From: Limnohabitans sp.
Lineage (GTDB): Bacteria > Pseudomonadota > Gammaproteobacteria > Burkholderiales > Burkholderiaceae_C
Reading direction: 5' to 3'
DNA length: 54,576 nucleotides
Assembly: GCA_030158125.1 (NCBI GenBank)
Contig: JAOATL010000008.1
Span: forward strand, 1-54,576
Below, piece after piece: positions 42,614 to 52,669 of the stretch (position 1 is its first letter; every line of letters starts with the position of its first letter). Made by a program: the position numbers and the translations under genes. The notes beneath the pieces are model-generated. The model searched no databases. It saw only the letters and a program-made list of their open reading frames with translations, and was not told the DNA's origin.

Positions 42614-43741
42614 ATGACCCAAACTGCCACGCCCTTCGCGCAAGCCAAACCAACAATTGACCCAGCCGATTTGATGGCTGGCGAAAAAGCCTTGCGTTTT
42701 CCGCTAGGCACATATTTGCCAGAACTCGGTCAAGCCTTGGCAGTAGCGCCGGGTATTTGGTGGATTCGGATGGCATTGCCTTTTGCTTTGGATCACATCA
42801 ATTTGTGGCTCTTGGCCGACACCGAAGAAACGCCAACAGGCGTAAGACACGGCTGGACGGTGGTGGATTGCGGTGTGACCAATCCAGGCACACAAGACGC
42901 ATGGCGCCAAGTTTTGGAAGGCCCCATGAAGGGTTTGCCCATTTTGCGCGTGATTGTGACCCACATGCACCCAGACCATATGGGACTTGCACATTGGCTG
43001 TGCGCGCAATTCAATGCGCCTTTGTGGATGAGCGCCACTGAATACCAAGCAGCCCTTCTGGCCTCTAGCGGCGGCACCAATTTTGGTGGCCTGAGTACCC
43101 AAAAGTTTTTTGCCGATCACGGCTGGAACGATCCGGCAGATCAGCAACAAATCAAAGATCGAGTGTCTTACTACGCCAAGATGGTGCCTCAAGTCCCAGA
43201 GGCTTATCACCGCCTGATGCATGGCCGTGAACTGACCATTGGCGGCCATGCGTGGCATTGCATCAGCGGCTGGGGCCATTCACCTGAGCACATGGCGCTT
43301 TACTGCGAGGCCACACATGTGCTGATCAGCGGCGACATGGTGCTGCCCAAAATTTCCACCAACGTCAGTGTCTACGCGCAAGAACCCGAAGCCAACTCAC
43401 TGGCCCTGTTCATGACATCGCTGCATCACTTCGACGCGTTGCCAGCAGACACCTTGGTGCTGCCATCGCACGGTCGGCCTTTTGTCGGCTTGCACACACG
43501 CACTGCCCAATTGCTGAAGCATCACGAAGATCGCATGGACGAGGTCTTGGCAGCTTGTAGCGAGCAAGCCGGCAGCGCGCACGACATGCTCAAAGTGATT
43601 TTTAAAAGGCCTTTGGATTTTCATCAGACCACCTTTGCCATTGGCGAATCTGTGGCACACCTGCATGCCTTGTGGTTTGCCGGAAAAATGTCTCGCGCCA
43701 AAGATGCGCAAGGTGTTTGGCGTTTCAAAACTGTGCGCTGA
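42614..43741 (+). CDS. MBL-fold metallo-hydrolase
   Basis: 375 residues. The metal-binding HMHPDHMG motif (VTHMHPDHMGLAHWL), a later GWGHSPEHMALYC histidine and SGDMVLPKIS aspartate mark a metallo-beta-lactamase fold hydrolase, likely cytoplasmic with two metal ions. A C-terminal helical part (about 280-360) contains LLKHHEDRMDEVLAAC and HLHALWFAGKM. Homologues near liu genes are common but the substrate is unknown; thioester hydrolysis is a reasonable guess. It is divergent from liuR across the LiuR operator. Confidence 0.87.
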   Translation: MTQTATPFAQAKPTIDPADLMAGEKALRFPLGTYLPELGQALAVAPGIWWIRMALPFALDHINLWLLADTEETPTGVRHGWTVVDCGVTNPGTQDAWRQVLEGPMKGLPILRVIVTHMHPDHMGLAHWLCAQFNAPLWMSATEYQAALLASSGGTNFGGLSTQKFFADHGWNDPADQQQIKDRVSYYAKMVPQVPEAYHRLMHGRELTIGGHAWHCISGWGHSPEHMALYCEATHVLISGDMVLPKISTNVSVYAQEPEANSLALFMTSLHHFDALPADTLVLPSHGRPFVGLHTRTAQLLKHHEDRMDEVLAACSEQAGSAHDMLKVIFKRPLDFHQTTFAIGESVAHLHALWFAGKMSRAKDAQGVWRFKTVR

Positions 43742-43743
43742 AA

Positions 43744-43762
43744 GCGCTGGTCAGTCCAGCGC
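43744..43762. terminator. Hairpin between convergent genes
   Basis: GCGCTGG-TCAGT-CCAGCGC forms a perfect seven-base-pair GC-rich stem right after the MBL stop codon and before the end of the convergent metallopeptidase gene. There is no T run, so termination would be weak or act by another means. Confidence 0.45.
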
Positions 43763-43770
43763 CGCCGCGT

Positions 43771-44682
43771 TCAAGCCCAGTTGGCCAAGTTCTCTTTTTG
43801 CAGCGCTCGGCGGCGCGCCATGTGGTCGGGCAAGATTTCGGCCACCACTTTCCAAAATGCAGGGCTGTGGTTCATTTCGCGCAGATGCGCCAACTCATGG
43901 ACCACCACATAGTCAATGGCCTCTGGCTTTAAGTGAATCAAGCGCCAATTGAGGCGAATGGCACCATCGATGCGCGCGCTGCCCCAGCGCGAACCCGCAT
44001 TCGACAAACTGAGCTTGCGCCATTGCACGCCCATTTGCGGCGCAAAGAAATTCAAACGCGCTTCAAACAAGGCGCGCCCTTCGCGCATCAGCCACGCCTG
44101 AACGGCATCGCGAATTTGAGAGGCTTCGGCCGTCACGGGCAATGCCAGCCTGAGCTCAACGCCCTCCTGCAAGTCGCTGCGATTCAATTCACTGCGTCCC
44201 ACTTCGGGACTGAGTCGCAAGCGGATGGATGCACCCAAGTAATCCAAGCAAGCACCATCGGTCCACTCAATTTGTCGGATGTTTTTTTGCCGCTCCTGCA
44301 CTTCAACCCATTTGCGAAGTACCCATTCGCCGCGCTCTTGCAAACCCAGCTCAACCTCTTTCAAGGTGACCCACTTGGGCGCACGAACTTCCAAACCATC
44401 GGGCCCCACGACAAAACCAATCGACCGCCTGCGAACGCGCTGGAACAAATAACTCACACGCACGCCTGCCAACACCGCTTCGCGGTTGGCGCGGGGATGC
44501 GTCAAAGGCGCCACACCATGCAAGGGCACTGTGTCGAGTGACGGCGATTCGATCAGAGGCCTTGCAGGCAAGGTCTCTGAGACGCTAGAGGGCGCAGGCC
44601 TGGGCCTTGGTGTTGGTGGCGGCACAGCCGCCACAGGTGAGGGACTTAAAAAATCAAGAACAAGTTGCAGCGGATTGCGCAT
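43771..44682 (-). CDS. YgjP/SprT-type M48 metallopeptidase-like protein
   Basis: 303 residues. The C-terminal catalytic part has VVVHELAHLREMNHSPAFW with H262, E263, H266 and third ligand H272, the pattern of the YgjP (DUF45/WLM-related) family. The first 75 residues are Pro/Ser/Thr-rich and probably disordered, an extension not found in short YgjP proteins. The strand-rich middle (VRVSYLFQRVRRRSIGFVV) is typical of the family. It is the last gene of the minus-strand housekeeping run, 20 bases after plsC. Confidence 0.87.
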   Translation of the reverse strand: MRNPLQLVLDFLSPSPVAAVPPPTPRPRPAPSSVSETLPARPLIESPSLDTVPLHGVAPLTHPRANREAVLAGVRVSYLFQRVRRRSIGFVVGPDGLEVRAPKWVTLKEVELGLQERGEWVLRKWVEVQERQKNIRQIEWTDGACLDYLGASIRLRLSPEVGRSELNRSDLQEGVELRLALPVTAEASQIRDAVQAWLMREGRALFEARLNFFAPQMGVQWRKLSLSNAGSRWGSARIDGAIRLNWRLIHLKPEAIDYVVVHELAHLREMNHSPAFWKVVAEILPDHMARRRALQKENLANWA

Positions 44683-44702
44683 CGGTGTTCTGCGTCCCAG
44701 CT

Positions 44703-45458
44703 TTATGCGGCAGGCGATGAAGACGCTGGATAGGCTTCAGGATCAAGGCGTCTCATTTCGGCTTCAATCCAGTTTTCGACTTCTTGCATCAACTCTTCGG
44801 GTTGCCGTCCCTCACTGGAGATGGCTTTGCCAATGGAGATGTCAACAACGCCCGGCTTCTTGATGAATGCCTTGGTGGGCCAACACTTGGCCGAAGTGAC
44901 GGCAATGGGAATGACCGGCACCCCAGCCTCGATGGCCAAACGTGTGCCGCCCGTTTTGTAAACGCCTTTTTGACCGCGTGGAATGCGCGTGCCTTCCGGA
45001 AACATGATGACCCATACACCTTGGTCCATCAAGCGCTTGCCTTGCGACACCACTTTTTGAAAGGCCTGCGCACGCTGACTGCGATCGATGTGGATCATGT
45101 CCATGCGTCCCATGGCCCAGCCAAAAAACGGCACGCTGAGGAGTTCTTTTTTAAACACATAGGCCAAGGGGTGCGGCATGATGGCCGGCATCAAAAATGT
45201 TTCCCATGTGGACTGATGCTTCACCAACAGAATGACGGGGTCTTTTTCGCCAACGGGCAAATTTTCCATGCCCGTGATGCGGTTTTGAATGCCCAAAATA
45301 TAAGTGCCACTGTTGATGGCATTTCGCAACCAAGCCGCACACCACCAGTACAACCGGCTGCTGCTCATGAACAGGGAGGCCACCACCACCACCAAAGCCC
45401 AAGGGATGACCGTGATGGTCATCCACAGCATGTGCACGAGTGAGCGTATGAAGTTCAT
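44703..45458 (-). CDS. plsC: 1-acyl-sn-glycerol-3-phosphate acyltransferase
   Basis: 251 residues with one or two N-terminal membrane helices. The acyltransferase motif KHQSTWETF has His81 and Glu86, giving H-X4-E in place of the common H-X4-D; FPEGTRIPRGQKGVYKTGGT is the glycerol-3-phosphate-binding motif. It makes phosphatidic acid from lysophosphatidic acid at the inner membrane. The start codon overlaps the gmhB stop as ATGA. Confidence 0.9.
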   Translation of the reverse strand: MNFIRSLVHMLWMTITVIPWALVVVVASLFMSSSRLYWWCAAWLRNAINSGTYILGIQNRITGMENLPVGEKDPVILLVKHQSTWETFLMPAIMPHPLAYVFKKELLSVPFFGWAMGRMDMIHIDRSQRAQAFQKVVSQGKRLMDQGVWVIMFPEGTRIPRGQKGVYKTGGTRLAIEAGVPVIPIAVTSAKCWPTKAFIKKPGVVDISIGKAISSEGRQPEELMQEVENWIEAEMRRLDPEAYPASSSPAA

Positions 45459-46027
45459 AAAACAGGTTCCGACGATTTTTTCAAAAGCGCATCCACAAAG
45501 GCATTGAGATCTGTATGCATCTGCGTACCCTTTGGGAATGTGGGTGGCAAAGCGGCACCGCGCAAAACTTCAGATCGGCCTGTGAGCACCAAATGGGGCT
45601 TGCAACCAGCGGCTTCTGCGGCTTGCATGTCGCGCAGACTGTCCCCCACAAAGGGCACATCTTTGACATCGATGCCAAAGCGATCAGCCACTTGCTCGAT
45701 CAATCCTGGCAAGGGCTTTCTGCACGTACAGACATCTTCGGGCGCATGCGGGCAGTAAAAAATCGCATCGATGCGCCCACCCACTGCAGCCAATTGTTTC
45801 AGCATGCGTTTGTGGATGGCGTTCAAAGAAGCCACATCTAACAAACCACGGCCTAAGCCCGACTGGTTGGTGGCGAGCACCACATGGTAACCAGCATGAT
45901 TCAGTCGACCCACCGCTTCCAGTGCACCAGGCAACGCTTGCCACTCTTCAGGCGACTTGATGAACTCATCACTGTCGTGATTGAGTGTTCCATCGCGGTC
46001 GAGGATGACAAGCTTGATGTGTTGCAC
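45455..46027 (-). CDS. gmhB: D-glycero-beta-D-manno-heptose 1,7-bisphosphate 7-phosphatase
   Basis: 190 residues from the GTG at 46027, 17 bases past the glyS stop; a GTG at 46096 would overlap glyS. HAD motif I is VILDRDGTLN (D10, D12 of this start), and the zinc loop FYCPHAPEDVCTCRKPLPG is diagnostic for GmhB. It removes the 7-phosphate during ADP-heptose synthesis for the lipopolysaccharide inner core. Its position between glyS and plsC is a common arrangement in this order. Confidence 0.93.
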   Translation of the reverse strand: MQHIKLVILDRDGTLNHDSDEFIKSPEEWQALPGALEAVGRLNHAGYHVVLATNQSGLGRGLLDVASLNAIHKRMLKQLAAVGGRIDAIFYCPHAPEDVCTCRKPLPGLIEQVADRFGIDVKDVPFVGDSLRDMQAAEAAGCKPHLVLTGRSEVLRGAALPPTFPKGTQMHTDLNAFVDALLKKSSEPVL

Positions 46028-46044
46028 TGTTGGGTGTACTCGGT

Positions 46045-48174
46045 TTATGCCAAACGGGACAAGTCGGCTACGCGGTTCATGGCGACGTGCAAGCACTTGA
46101 GCAAACCTTGTCGGTTCAAGCGCACATCCATCTCTTCAGCGTTGACCATGACATCGTCAAAGAACGCGTCGACGGGCGAGCGCAAGGCCGCCAAGGTTTG
46201 CAAGGAGCCCGTGTAGTCACCCGCGTTGAACAAGGCCTCTGACTCAGGCAACAAACGCTGCATCACCGCATGCAAAGCTTGCTCGGCTGTTTCTTTGAGC
46301 AAGGCAGGGTTGACATGTGGATCGACTTCATCGGCCTTTTTCAAGATGTTGCCAATGCGCTTGTTGGCCGCAGCCAAAGCGGGGCTTTCGGGCAAAGCCG
46401 CAAAAGCACGCACAGCCGCCAACAACTTGGGCATTTGGCCCAAGCGTGCAGGATGCAAAGCCAACACCGCGTCCACTTCTTGTGCGCTGTAACCTTGCTC
46501 GCGCAATGCGCCAGCCAAACGGTCAAACAAGAACGTGGTGAGGGCCTCAGAAGGATCGGTGATCTTGTCGCCAAACACGGGTACTGACAAAGCCAAGAGC
46601 TGACGCCAATCGAGCGCCAAATCTTTTTCCATCAACATGCGAATGACACCCAAGGCGTGACGGCGCAGCGCAAACGGATCTTTGTCGCCACTTGGCAAAT
46701 TGCCAATGCCAAACATGCCCACCAAGGTTTCGAGTTTGTCGGCCAAGGCCACGACCAAGCCCACGTTGTTGCGCGGCAATTCGTCGCCTGCGAAGCGCGG
46801 ACGATAGTGGTCTTCAATGGCGTCGGCAATGTCATTGGACAAGCCGTCGTGGCGCGCATAGTAGCCCCCCATGATGCCTTGCAACTCTGGAAACTCGCCC
46901 ACCATGTCGGTCAGCAAATCGGTTTTGGCCAACTGTGCGGCGGTGTCTGCAGCTTGCGCCAGCGCGTCGCCACCGAGGGCTTGGCCCAAGGCTTTGGCAA
47001 TGCCGCGCACGCGCGCCATGCGCTCACCTTGTGTGCCCAGTTTGTTGTGGTACACCACCTTGTTCAAACCTTCCACGCGCGAGGCCAATGTTTTCTTGCG
47101 ATCTTGATCGAAGAAAAACTTGGCATCGGCCAAGCGCGGGCGCACCACGCGCTCGTTGCCACCGATCACCGCACTGGCATCGGATGGCGAAATGTTGCTG
47201 ACGACCAAGAACTGGTGCGTGAGCTTGCCTTCTGCCGTGAGCAGCGGGAAGTATTTTTGATTGGCCTTCATGGTCAGGATCAAACACTCCTGCGGCACTT
47301 CCAAAAACTGTTTTTCAAATTCGCAGGCGAGCACATTGGGGCGCTCAACCAAGGCCGTGACTTCATCCAACAAGGCTTCGTCTTCAATGGCTTTGGCACC
47401 GCCGCCCACTTTGGCTGCAGCCGCATTGAGTTGCTTGACGATTTCTGCGCGGCGCTCGGAAAAGCTGGCAATGACCGCGCCGTCTCGGGCCAAAGTAGCG
47501 GCATAACTGTCGGCGTCTTGAATGACGACAGGCGACACACTGGCTTCAAAGCGATGGCCGTGTGTTTGCTGACCGGCTCTCAAGCCCAGTGTTTTGACAG
47601 GGACCACGTCTTTGCCGTGCAAAGCCACCAAACCGTGTGCAGGACGCACAAAGTTGACGCTGGTCCAGCCTGGCATGTCGCAGTCGGTTTCCAACTGATA
47701 GGTCATGACCTTGGGAATAGGCAACTTGGCCAAGCTTTCGTCCAAAGCTTTTTGCAAACCTTGCAACAGGCTCGCACCTTTGGCCACACTGTCGTAAAAC
47801 AAAGCGTCGGCTTTGCCATCGGGCGCGCGTTTCAATGCAGCCACCACCGCAGCCGGATTGCTGATGTCTGCACCAAGTGCTTGCAACTTTTTGAGCAAGG
47901 CGGGCGTGGCATTGCCGCTGGCATCGAGGCCAACGGTCACTGGCATCAGCTTTTGTTGAATGGCTTTATCGGCGGCTTGTGCGGCCACTTGCGTGACATG
48001 CGCGGCCAATCGACGTGGCGAGGCGTAGGCTGTCACCACAGATTGTGCGGCGGTTAAACCGGCGTCGCGCAATTGCTCGAACAACACATTGGCAAATGAT
48101 TCGCCCAATTTTTTGAGTGCCTTGGGAGGCAGCTCTTCTACAAACAGTTCAACGAGAAGGTTTTGATGTGTCAT
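46045..48174 (-). CDS. glyS: Glycyl-tRNA synthetase beta subunit
   Basis: 709 residues from ATG 48174. It begins NLLVELFVEELPPKALKKLG, as in all GlyS proteins, and has the central HD-type domain and the C-terminal anticodon-binding/DALR-like region (VNAEEMDVRLNRQGLLK near the end). It pairs with GlyQ to form the alpha2beta2 enzyme charging tRNA-Gly. The gap to glyQ is 14 bases. Confidence 0.96.
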   Translation of the reverse strand: MTHQNLLVELFVEELPPKALKKLGESFANVLFEQLRDAGLTAAQSVVTAYASPRRLAAHVTQVAAQAADKAIQQKLMPVTVGLDASGNATPALLKKLQALGADISNPAAVVAALKRAPDGKADALFYDSVAKGASLLQGLQKALDESLAKLPIPKVMTYQLETDCDMPGWTSVNFVRPAHGLVALHGKDVVPVKTLGLRAGQQTHGHRFEASVSPVVIQDADSYAATLARDGAVIASFSERRAEIVKQLNAAAAKVGGGAKAIEDEALLDEVTALVERPNVLACEFEKQFLEVPQECLILTMKANQKYFPLLTAEGKLTHQFLVVSNISPSDASAVIGGNERVVRPRLADAKFFFDQDRKKTLASRVEGLNKVVYHNKLGTQGERMARVRGIAKALGQALGGDALAQAADTAAQLAKTDLLTDMVGEFPELQGIMGGYYARHDGLSNDIADAIEDHYRPRFAGDELPRNNVGLVVALADKLETLVGMFGIGNLPSGDKDPFALRRHALGVIRMLMEKDLALDWRQLLALSVPVFGDKITDPSEALTTFLFDRLAGALREQGYSAQEVDAVLALHPARLGQMPKLLAAVRAFAALPESPALAAANKRIGNILKKADEVDPHVNPALLKETAEQALHAVMQRLLPESEALFNAGDYTGSLQTLAALRSPVDAFFDDVMVNAEEMDVRLNRQGLLKCLHVAMNRVADLSRLA

Positions 48175-48188
48175 TTTGATGTTTACCT

Positions 48189-49103
48189 TCAGGCTGCTTT
48201 TTTGCTCAAAGCATTCAATTGCTCGACCCACTCGCGCGGCGCCATGGGGAAGCCCAAACGCTCGCGGCTCTCAAAATAGCTTTGTGCAACGGCGCGGGCC
48301 AAATTGCGAATGCGGCCAATGTAGGCTGCACGCTCAGTGACGCTGATGGCACCACGCGCATCCAGCAAGTTGAAAGTGTGTGCACCTTTGAGCACTTGTT
48401 CGTAAGCGGGCAAAGCCAACTGCGCGCCAATCAAATGCTGCGCTTGTTTTTCGTAAGCAGAGAATGCTGTGAACAAGAACTCGGCGTCGGCGTGTTCAAA
48501 GTTGTAAGTGGACTGCTCCACCTCGTTTTGGTGATACACATCGCCGTAGCTGAGGGTGTCGGTCCACTTTAAGTTGTAAACATTGTCGACACCTTGCAGG
48601 TACATGGCCAAGCGCTCAAGACCGTAGGTGATTTCGCCGGTGATGGGTTTGCAATCAATACCGCCCACTTGCTGGAAGTAGGTGAACTGCGTCACTTCCA
48701 TGCCATTGAGCCAAACTTCCCAACCCAAACCCCATGCACCCAGGGTTGGATTTTCCCAATCGTCTTCGACAAAACGAATGTCGTTCTTTTTGAGATCAAA
48801 ACCCAAAGCTTCGAGCGAGCCCAAATACAAATCCAAAATATTGGAAGGTGCGGGTTTCAAGACCACTTGGTACTGGTAGTAGTGCTGCAAACGATTTGGG
48901 TTTTCGCCATACCGACCATCTTTAGGCCGACGGCTAGGCTGCACATACGCCGCCTTCCATGGCTCGGGGCCAATGGCACGCAAAAAGGTGGCAGTGTGCG
49001 AAGTACCCGCACCCACTTCCATGTCATAGGGCTGCAACAACGCACACCCCTGAGCATCCCAGTAGGACTGCAGTTTCAAAATGATTTGTTGGAAGGTCAA
49101 CAT
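48189..49103 (-). CDS. glyQ: Glycyl-tRNA synthetase alpha subunit
   Basis: 304 residues. [20 protein letters not shown] at the N terminus, [21 protein letters not shown] and the class II motif region [20 protein letters not shown] are unmistakable. It holds the catalytic site for glycine activation. It lies upstream of glyS in the operon. Confidence 0.97.
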   Translation of the reverse strand: MLTFQQIILKLQSYWDAQGCALLQPYDMEVGAGTSHTATFLRAIGPEPWKAAYVQPSRRPKDGRYGENPNRLQHYYQYQVVLKPAPSNILDLYLGSLEALGFDLKKNDIRFVEDDWENPTLGAWGLGWEVWLNGMEVTQFTYFQQVGGIDCKPITGEITYGLERLAMYLQGVDNVYNLKWTDTLSYGDVYHQNEVEQSTYNFEHADAEFLFTAFSAYEKQAQHLIGAQLALPAYEQVLKGAHTFNLLDARGAISVTERAAYIGRIRNLARAVAQSYFESRERLGFPMAPREWVEQLNALSKKAA

Positions 49104-49149
49104 GGCTGAAAAAAGTTAGGCCCCCGTACGTCGGTGGCAACCCTTGATT

Positions 49150-50865
49150 TTAAAGCGCCTGAGACCCAGAGCGCCGAAAAAACGCACCCAAAACAAGAAC
49201 TATTGAGCCGCAAATCAACCAAAGCGGCCACAAACCCCATTGCGAGGTCCACTGTGCATAAGGCGTCAACCCCGTGCGCCCCTCAAACTCCCCGACCAAC
49301 GCGCCGCGCGTGAAAACAGGCAATGAGGCGATCACCTCGCCTTTGGCGTCAATCAAAGCGGTCAATCCCGTGTTGGTAGCACGGATGACAGGCCGCTGAA
49401 ACTCCAAAGCACGTATTTTGGAGATGGCTGCATGTTGAGCCGGCGCAGTGGTGTGGCCAAACCACGCCAAATTGCTCATGTTGACCAACACGGTGGGCGC
49501 CCGCTCTTCATTCGCAAAATAGCGCGCCACTTCCTCGCCAAACAGGTCTTCATAGCAAATTTGCGGCAGCAACCGCTGCCCCTGCCAAGACAGCACGCTG
49601 GCACTTGAACGCTGCTGTCCAAAATCGCTCAGGGGAATGTTCATAAGGCGCACAAACCATTGAAAAAATGGCGGCACAAATTCGCCAAAGGGCACCAAGT
49701 GTTGCTTGTCGTAGCGGTACTTGTGCGTGTCTTGACCCAAGGCCAGTACAGAGTTGCTGTAACCCACGTTGGCACCACCCATTGGCAAGCCGATCAATGC
49801 CAATTGAGCGGGTACCTGTCGACCTGAAGCAAGCCCAGACGCTTGGTATTTGTTGTTCAGCTTTTGCCAGTAAGCGGGCGGCAGTTGTTGCGGCAACACG
49901 GGGATAGCGGTCTCAGGGGTCACGACCAAGGCCTCGGTATTGGACAACAGTTGGGCCGCATACCAATTCAGCGCCACTGGGACGCCTTGCCTTGGCATGA
50001 ACTTCTCGTCTTGTGGAATATTGCCCTGCAACAAGCGGACGGTCATGGTTCCAGCGGGCTGCGTGAACTCTTGCGACATGCGCTGAAGCGACAAGGGCAG
50101 CACCACGGCCAACGTCACCCCGAGGGACAACAACCCTCGCCATGCGTGCGTGCGACGCGCCATCAGCACAGAAATCAGAAGGGGCACCCCCATGGCCAAT
50201 AGCGCCGCCACCGCACCCATGCCGTACACCCCTACCCACGGCGCATAAACCGACAAAACGCTTTGTCCATGCGCATAGCCCCCGGCACCCCACGGAAAGC
50301 CAGTGAACCACTGGCCGCGAGCCAACTCGGCCAATGTCCAAAGTGCCGCAAACAGCAACCCACCCGCCAAGGCCAAGTTGAATTCAGACCACATCAAGAA
50401 AGATTTGGCGTGGGTGGCGTAACGACCTTCTTGATGGCGTGCCTTCCAAAGCCAACGACGATAGACAAACACCCAAGCGCCACCCGCAATTGCAAAATAA
50501 ATGGCCAAAGCCATGGCCAACACCAGAACAGCCAAACACGCCAACCACGAGGGCAATCCGCCATATTGATGCATCGACACATAAAGCCAACCCCAAGTTG
50601 ACGACATCGCCGCTGCGGCAAACACGCCTGCGATCTTCATGCCCGTCACCCATGCGCGTCCGACGGGGCGCCGCGCTGTTGACAGTTCAGACTCTTGGGA
50701 GGCTGTTTGCAGAAGCAAGGCGCTTAGGCACGCCAAGCTTAAACACTGCAAAGCGCCAAAGGATTGCCCCGAAATGCCCAAGACATCGCCAAACGCGAAG
50801 GCTGGCCATGCCATTGAAAAACCATGCAAAACACCGGCCAACAATGAAGCGCCGAATGTCCACAT
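49150..50865 (-). CDS. lnt: Apolipoprotein N-acyltransferase
   Basis: 571 residues from ATG 50865, which follows the corC stop by two bases. Several N-terminal membrane helices (to about 260) are followed by a nitrilase-like periplasmic domain with the catalytic residues E318 (VVTPETAIP), K387 (YDKQHLVPFGEF) and C437 (PQICYEDLF), then a final membrane helix. It adds the third acyl chain to lipoproteins in the inner membrane. The pairing with corC is conserved in proteobacteria. Confidence 0.95.
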   Translation of the reverse strand: MWTFGASLLAGVLHGFSMAWPAFAFGDVLGISGQSFGALQCLSLACLSALLLQTASQESELSTARRPVGRAWVTGMKIAGVFAAAAMSSTWGWLYVSMHQYGGLPSWLACLAVLVLAMALAIYFAIAGGAWVFVYRRWLWKARHQEGRYATHAKSFLMWSEFNLALAGGLLFAALWTLAELARGQWFTGFPWGAGGYAHGQSVLSVYAPWVGVYGMGAVAALLAMGVPLLISVLMARRTHAWRGLLSLGVTLAVVLPLSLQRMSQEFTQPAGTMTVRLLQGNIPQDEKFMPRQGVPVALNWYAAQLLSNTEALVVTPETAIPVLPQQLPPAYWQKLNNKYQASGLASGRQVPAQLALIGLPMGGANVGYSNSVLALGQDTHKYRYDKQHLVPFGEFVPPFFQWFVRLMNIPLSDFGQQRSSASVLSWQGQRLLPQICYEDLFGEEVARYFANEERAPTVLVNMSNLAWFGHTTAPAQHAAISKIRALEFQRPVIRATNTGLTALIDAKGEVIASLPVFTRGALVGEFEGRTGLTPYAQWTSQWGLWPLWLICGSIVLVLGAFFRRSGSQAL

Positions 50866-50867
50866 GT

Positions 50868-51776
50868 TTATTTTTTGACGCGCGAAATGGGAGAGACCTT
50901 GAACCATCGAACCGCACCACCGCGTGTGTGCAAAACCACAAATTCCAACCCAGACAAGCTGAATCGTTCTCCGCGTTTTGGCACATGCCCCATCTCATGC
51001 GCGATCAAGCCACCGATGGTGTCAAAGTTGTGCGTTTCTTCATCCATCACTTCTGGATTTAGCTTGACACCAAAGGCCTCCGAGACACGCTCCAAGGAGG
51101 TGTCGCCGCTGACGCGGTAGGTTTGATCGGCCAACCCAAAGATGTCGCCCGCTTCTTCTTCGATGTCGAATTCGTCCTCAATTTCACCCACAATTTCTTC
51201 AAGCACATCTTCAATGGTGATGAGGCCGGCCGTGCGGCCAAACTCGTCAATCACGATGGCCAGATGCTGCCGGTTGTCTCTAAACTGCCTGAGCAAATCA
51301 TTCAGCCCTTTGCTTTCAGGCACAAACACCGCAGGCCGCAACAGCGCGCGAATGTTCAGCTCCGGCGCACGTTGCAATTTGAGTAAATCTTTGGCCATCA
51401 AAATGCCAATGATGTTTTCGCGATCGTCTTCGTAAACAGGGAAACGGGAGTGCGCCGTATCGATGACCTGATGCAACAACTCATCAAAAGGCGCATCAAT
51501 CGACAACAACTCCATGCGCGGTGCCGCCACCATGGCTTCGCCAGCCGTCATGTCTGCCATTCGAATCACACCTTCTAGCATGAAGCGGCTTTGGGCATTG
51601 ATGATGTCGTTGTCCTCGGCCTCCGCGAGGGTCTCGATCAATTCGTCTTTGGAATCGGGGCCAGGGTGAATGAACTCAGCCAGCTTTTGCAAAAAAGAGC
51701 GTTTGTCTTCGCGCTTTGATTCGCGTTTGTCGTCACGTTCATTCAAACGCACAGGATGAGGGTCGGTCACAGTCAA
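50868..51776 (-). CDS. corC: CorC/HlyC-type CBS-domain protein
   Basis: 302 residues without membrane helices. Two CBS domains (about 75-195; first with GEAMVAAPRMELLSIDAPFD, second with NDLLRQFRDNRQHLAIVIDE) are followed by the transporter-associated domain (about 210-295; DTSLERVSEAFGVKL and TIGGLIAHEMGHVPKRGE). Such proteins act in magnesium/cobalt efflux or modulate transporters at the membrane. The stop is two bases before lnt. Confidence 0.92.
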   Translation of the reverse strand: MTVTDPHPVRLNERDDKRESKREDKRSFLQKLAEFIHPGPDSKDELIETLAEAEDNDIINAQSRFMLEGVIRMADMTAGEAMVAAPRMELLSIDAPFDELLHQVIDTAHSRFPVYEDDRENIIGILMAKDLLKLQRAPELNIRALLRPAVFVPESKGLNDLLRQFRDNRQHLAIVIDEFGRTAGLITIEDVLEEIVGEIEDEFDIEEEAGDIFGLADQTYRVSGDTSLERVSEAFGVKLNPEVMDEETHNFDTIGGLIAHEMGHVPKRGERFSLSGLEFVVLHTRGGAVRWFKVSPISRVKK

Positions 51777-51818
51777 AGTGGCAAAAGGCCGTTGTGGAAG
51801 AGCCTCTAGGATAGCGGA

Positions 51819-52490
51819 TTAAACGCCAGATTGGTGACGTGACTCGCGCACACCTTTTCGCACATCTTGTAGCGTTTTCAAGAGACGCATGAATTGTTGC
51901 GCCCGCGCTTTGATTTGGAAATCTAAATCAGCCATGCCTTCCTCCAAAAATTCATGGACTTGACTGTCCAAATTGGCAGGCGGCAAGCTGAGATAGGCAT
52001 CACTTTCACTGCCATCTCGCTCCACACGCGCCCCGGCTTTTCTGGCAATTTTGAGCATGGGTGTGTTTTCACTTAAAGCGTGAATGAACAACAAGGCCAC
52101 CCCTTGGTTTCGGGCGTGGATCACGGCTCGTTTGAACAATCGACCGCCCAGCCCACGCCCACGCATTTTCAAATCAACCGACACACCAAACTCGGCACAG
52201 GTGGCCCACTGTGGATCGACCGAAAAGGCCAAATGCGCCATGGAAACAATCTCTAAACGTCGGTTGAAAACACCATAGATGTCGTCGCGGACGAAATCCA
52301 ATTTAGACACGTATGCATCAATTTGCTCATCGGTCGCAGGATAACCAAAGCGCAGGTAACGGTCTTGATTTCCGAGGCTTTTCAAATGCGCAGCGATCTT
52401 GGGCCGATGCTTGACGCTCAGAATCCGGATGGGGATCCACTGCGTCCAACGGCGCCACAGCAATTTGGTGAAAGCAGAGAGTTTTGTCAT
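51819..52490 (-). CDS. GNAT-family N-acetyltransferase
   Basis: 223 residues. The GNAT fold is seen in EFGVSVDLKMRGRGLGGRLFKRAV (about 99-122, with the RGRGLG acetyl-CoA loop) and the LLFIHALSENTPMLKIARKAG motif. The C-terminal 60 residues are helical and charged (SQVHEFLEEGMADLDFQIKA). Target unknown. It begins the minus-strand run upstream of corC, 42 bases away, and is divergent from fadD. Confidence 0.85.
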   Translation of the reverse strand: MTKLSAFTKLLWRRWTQWIPIRILSVKHRPKIAAHLKSLGNQDRYLRFGYPATDEQIDAYVSKLDFVRDDIYGVFNRRLEIVSMAHLAFSVDPQWATCAEFGVSVDLKMRGRGLGGRLFKRAVIHARNQGVALLFIHALSENTPMLKIARKAGARVERDGSESDAYLSLPPANLDSQVHEFLEEGMADLDFQIKARAQQFMRLLKTLQDVRKGVRESRHQSGV

Positions 52491-52669
52491 AAGGGTTTAC
52501 CCGCATTCTTGCATACCTTTGCATTTCTGTCTTGAACAGGCGCATTGCGAGGCTGAAACCTTTGTCGCTTTGGGGACGAAATCGAGATTTCCTGCTTGCT
52601 TCAGGGGTAATGCCTCATGGGCAACTTACAGCAAATTGACGACAATGCAGGAAATCCTAGGAGCAGTAC

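Noticed and set aside
46657..48057. 466-codon open frame on the plus strand opposite glyS
   Set aside because: It is antisense to a certain glyS gene; its His/Gln/Gly-rich composition is the typical mirror of GC-biased codons, with no recognisable domain or ribosome binding site.
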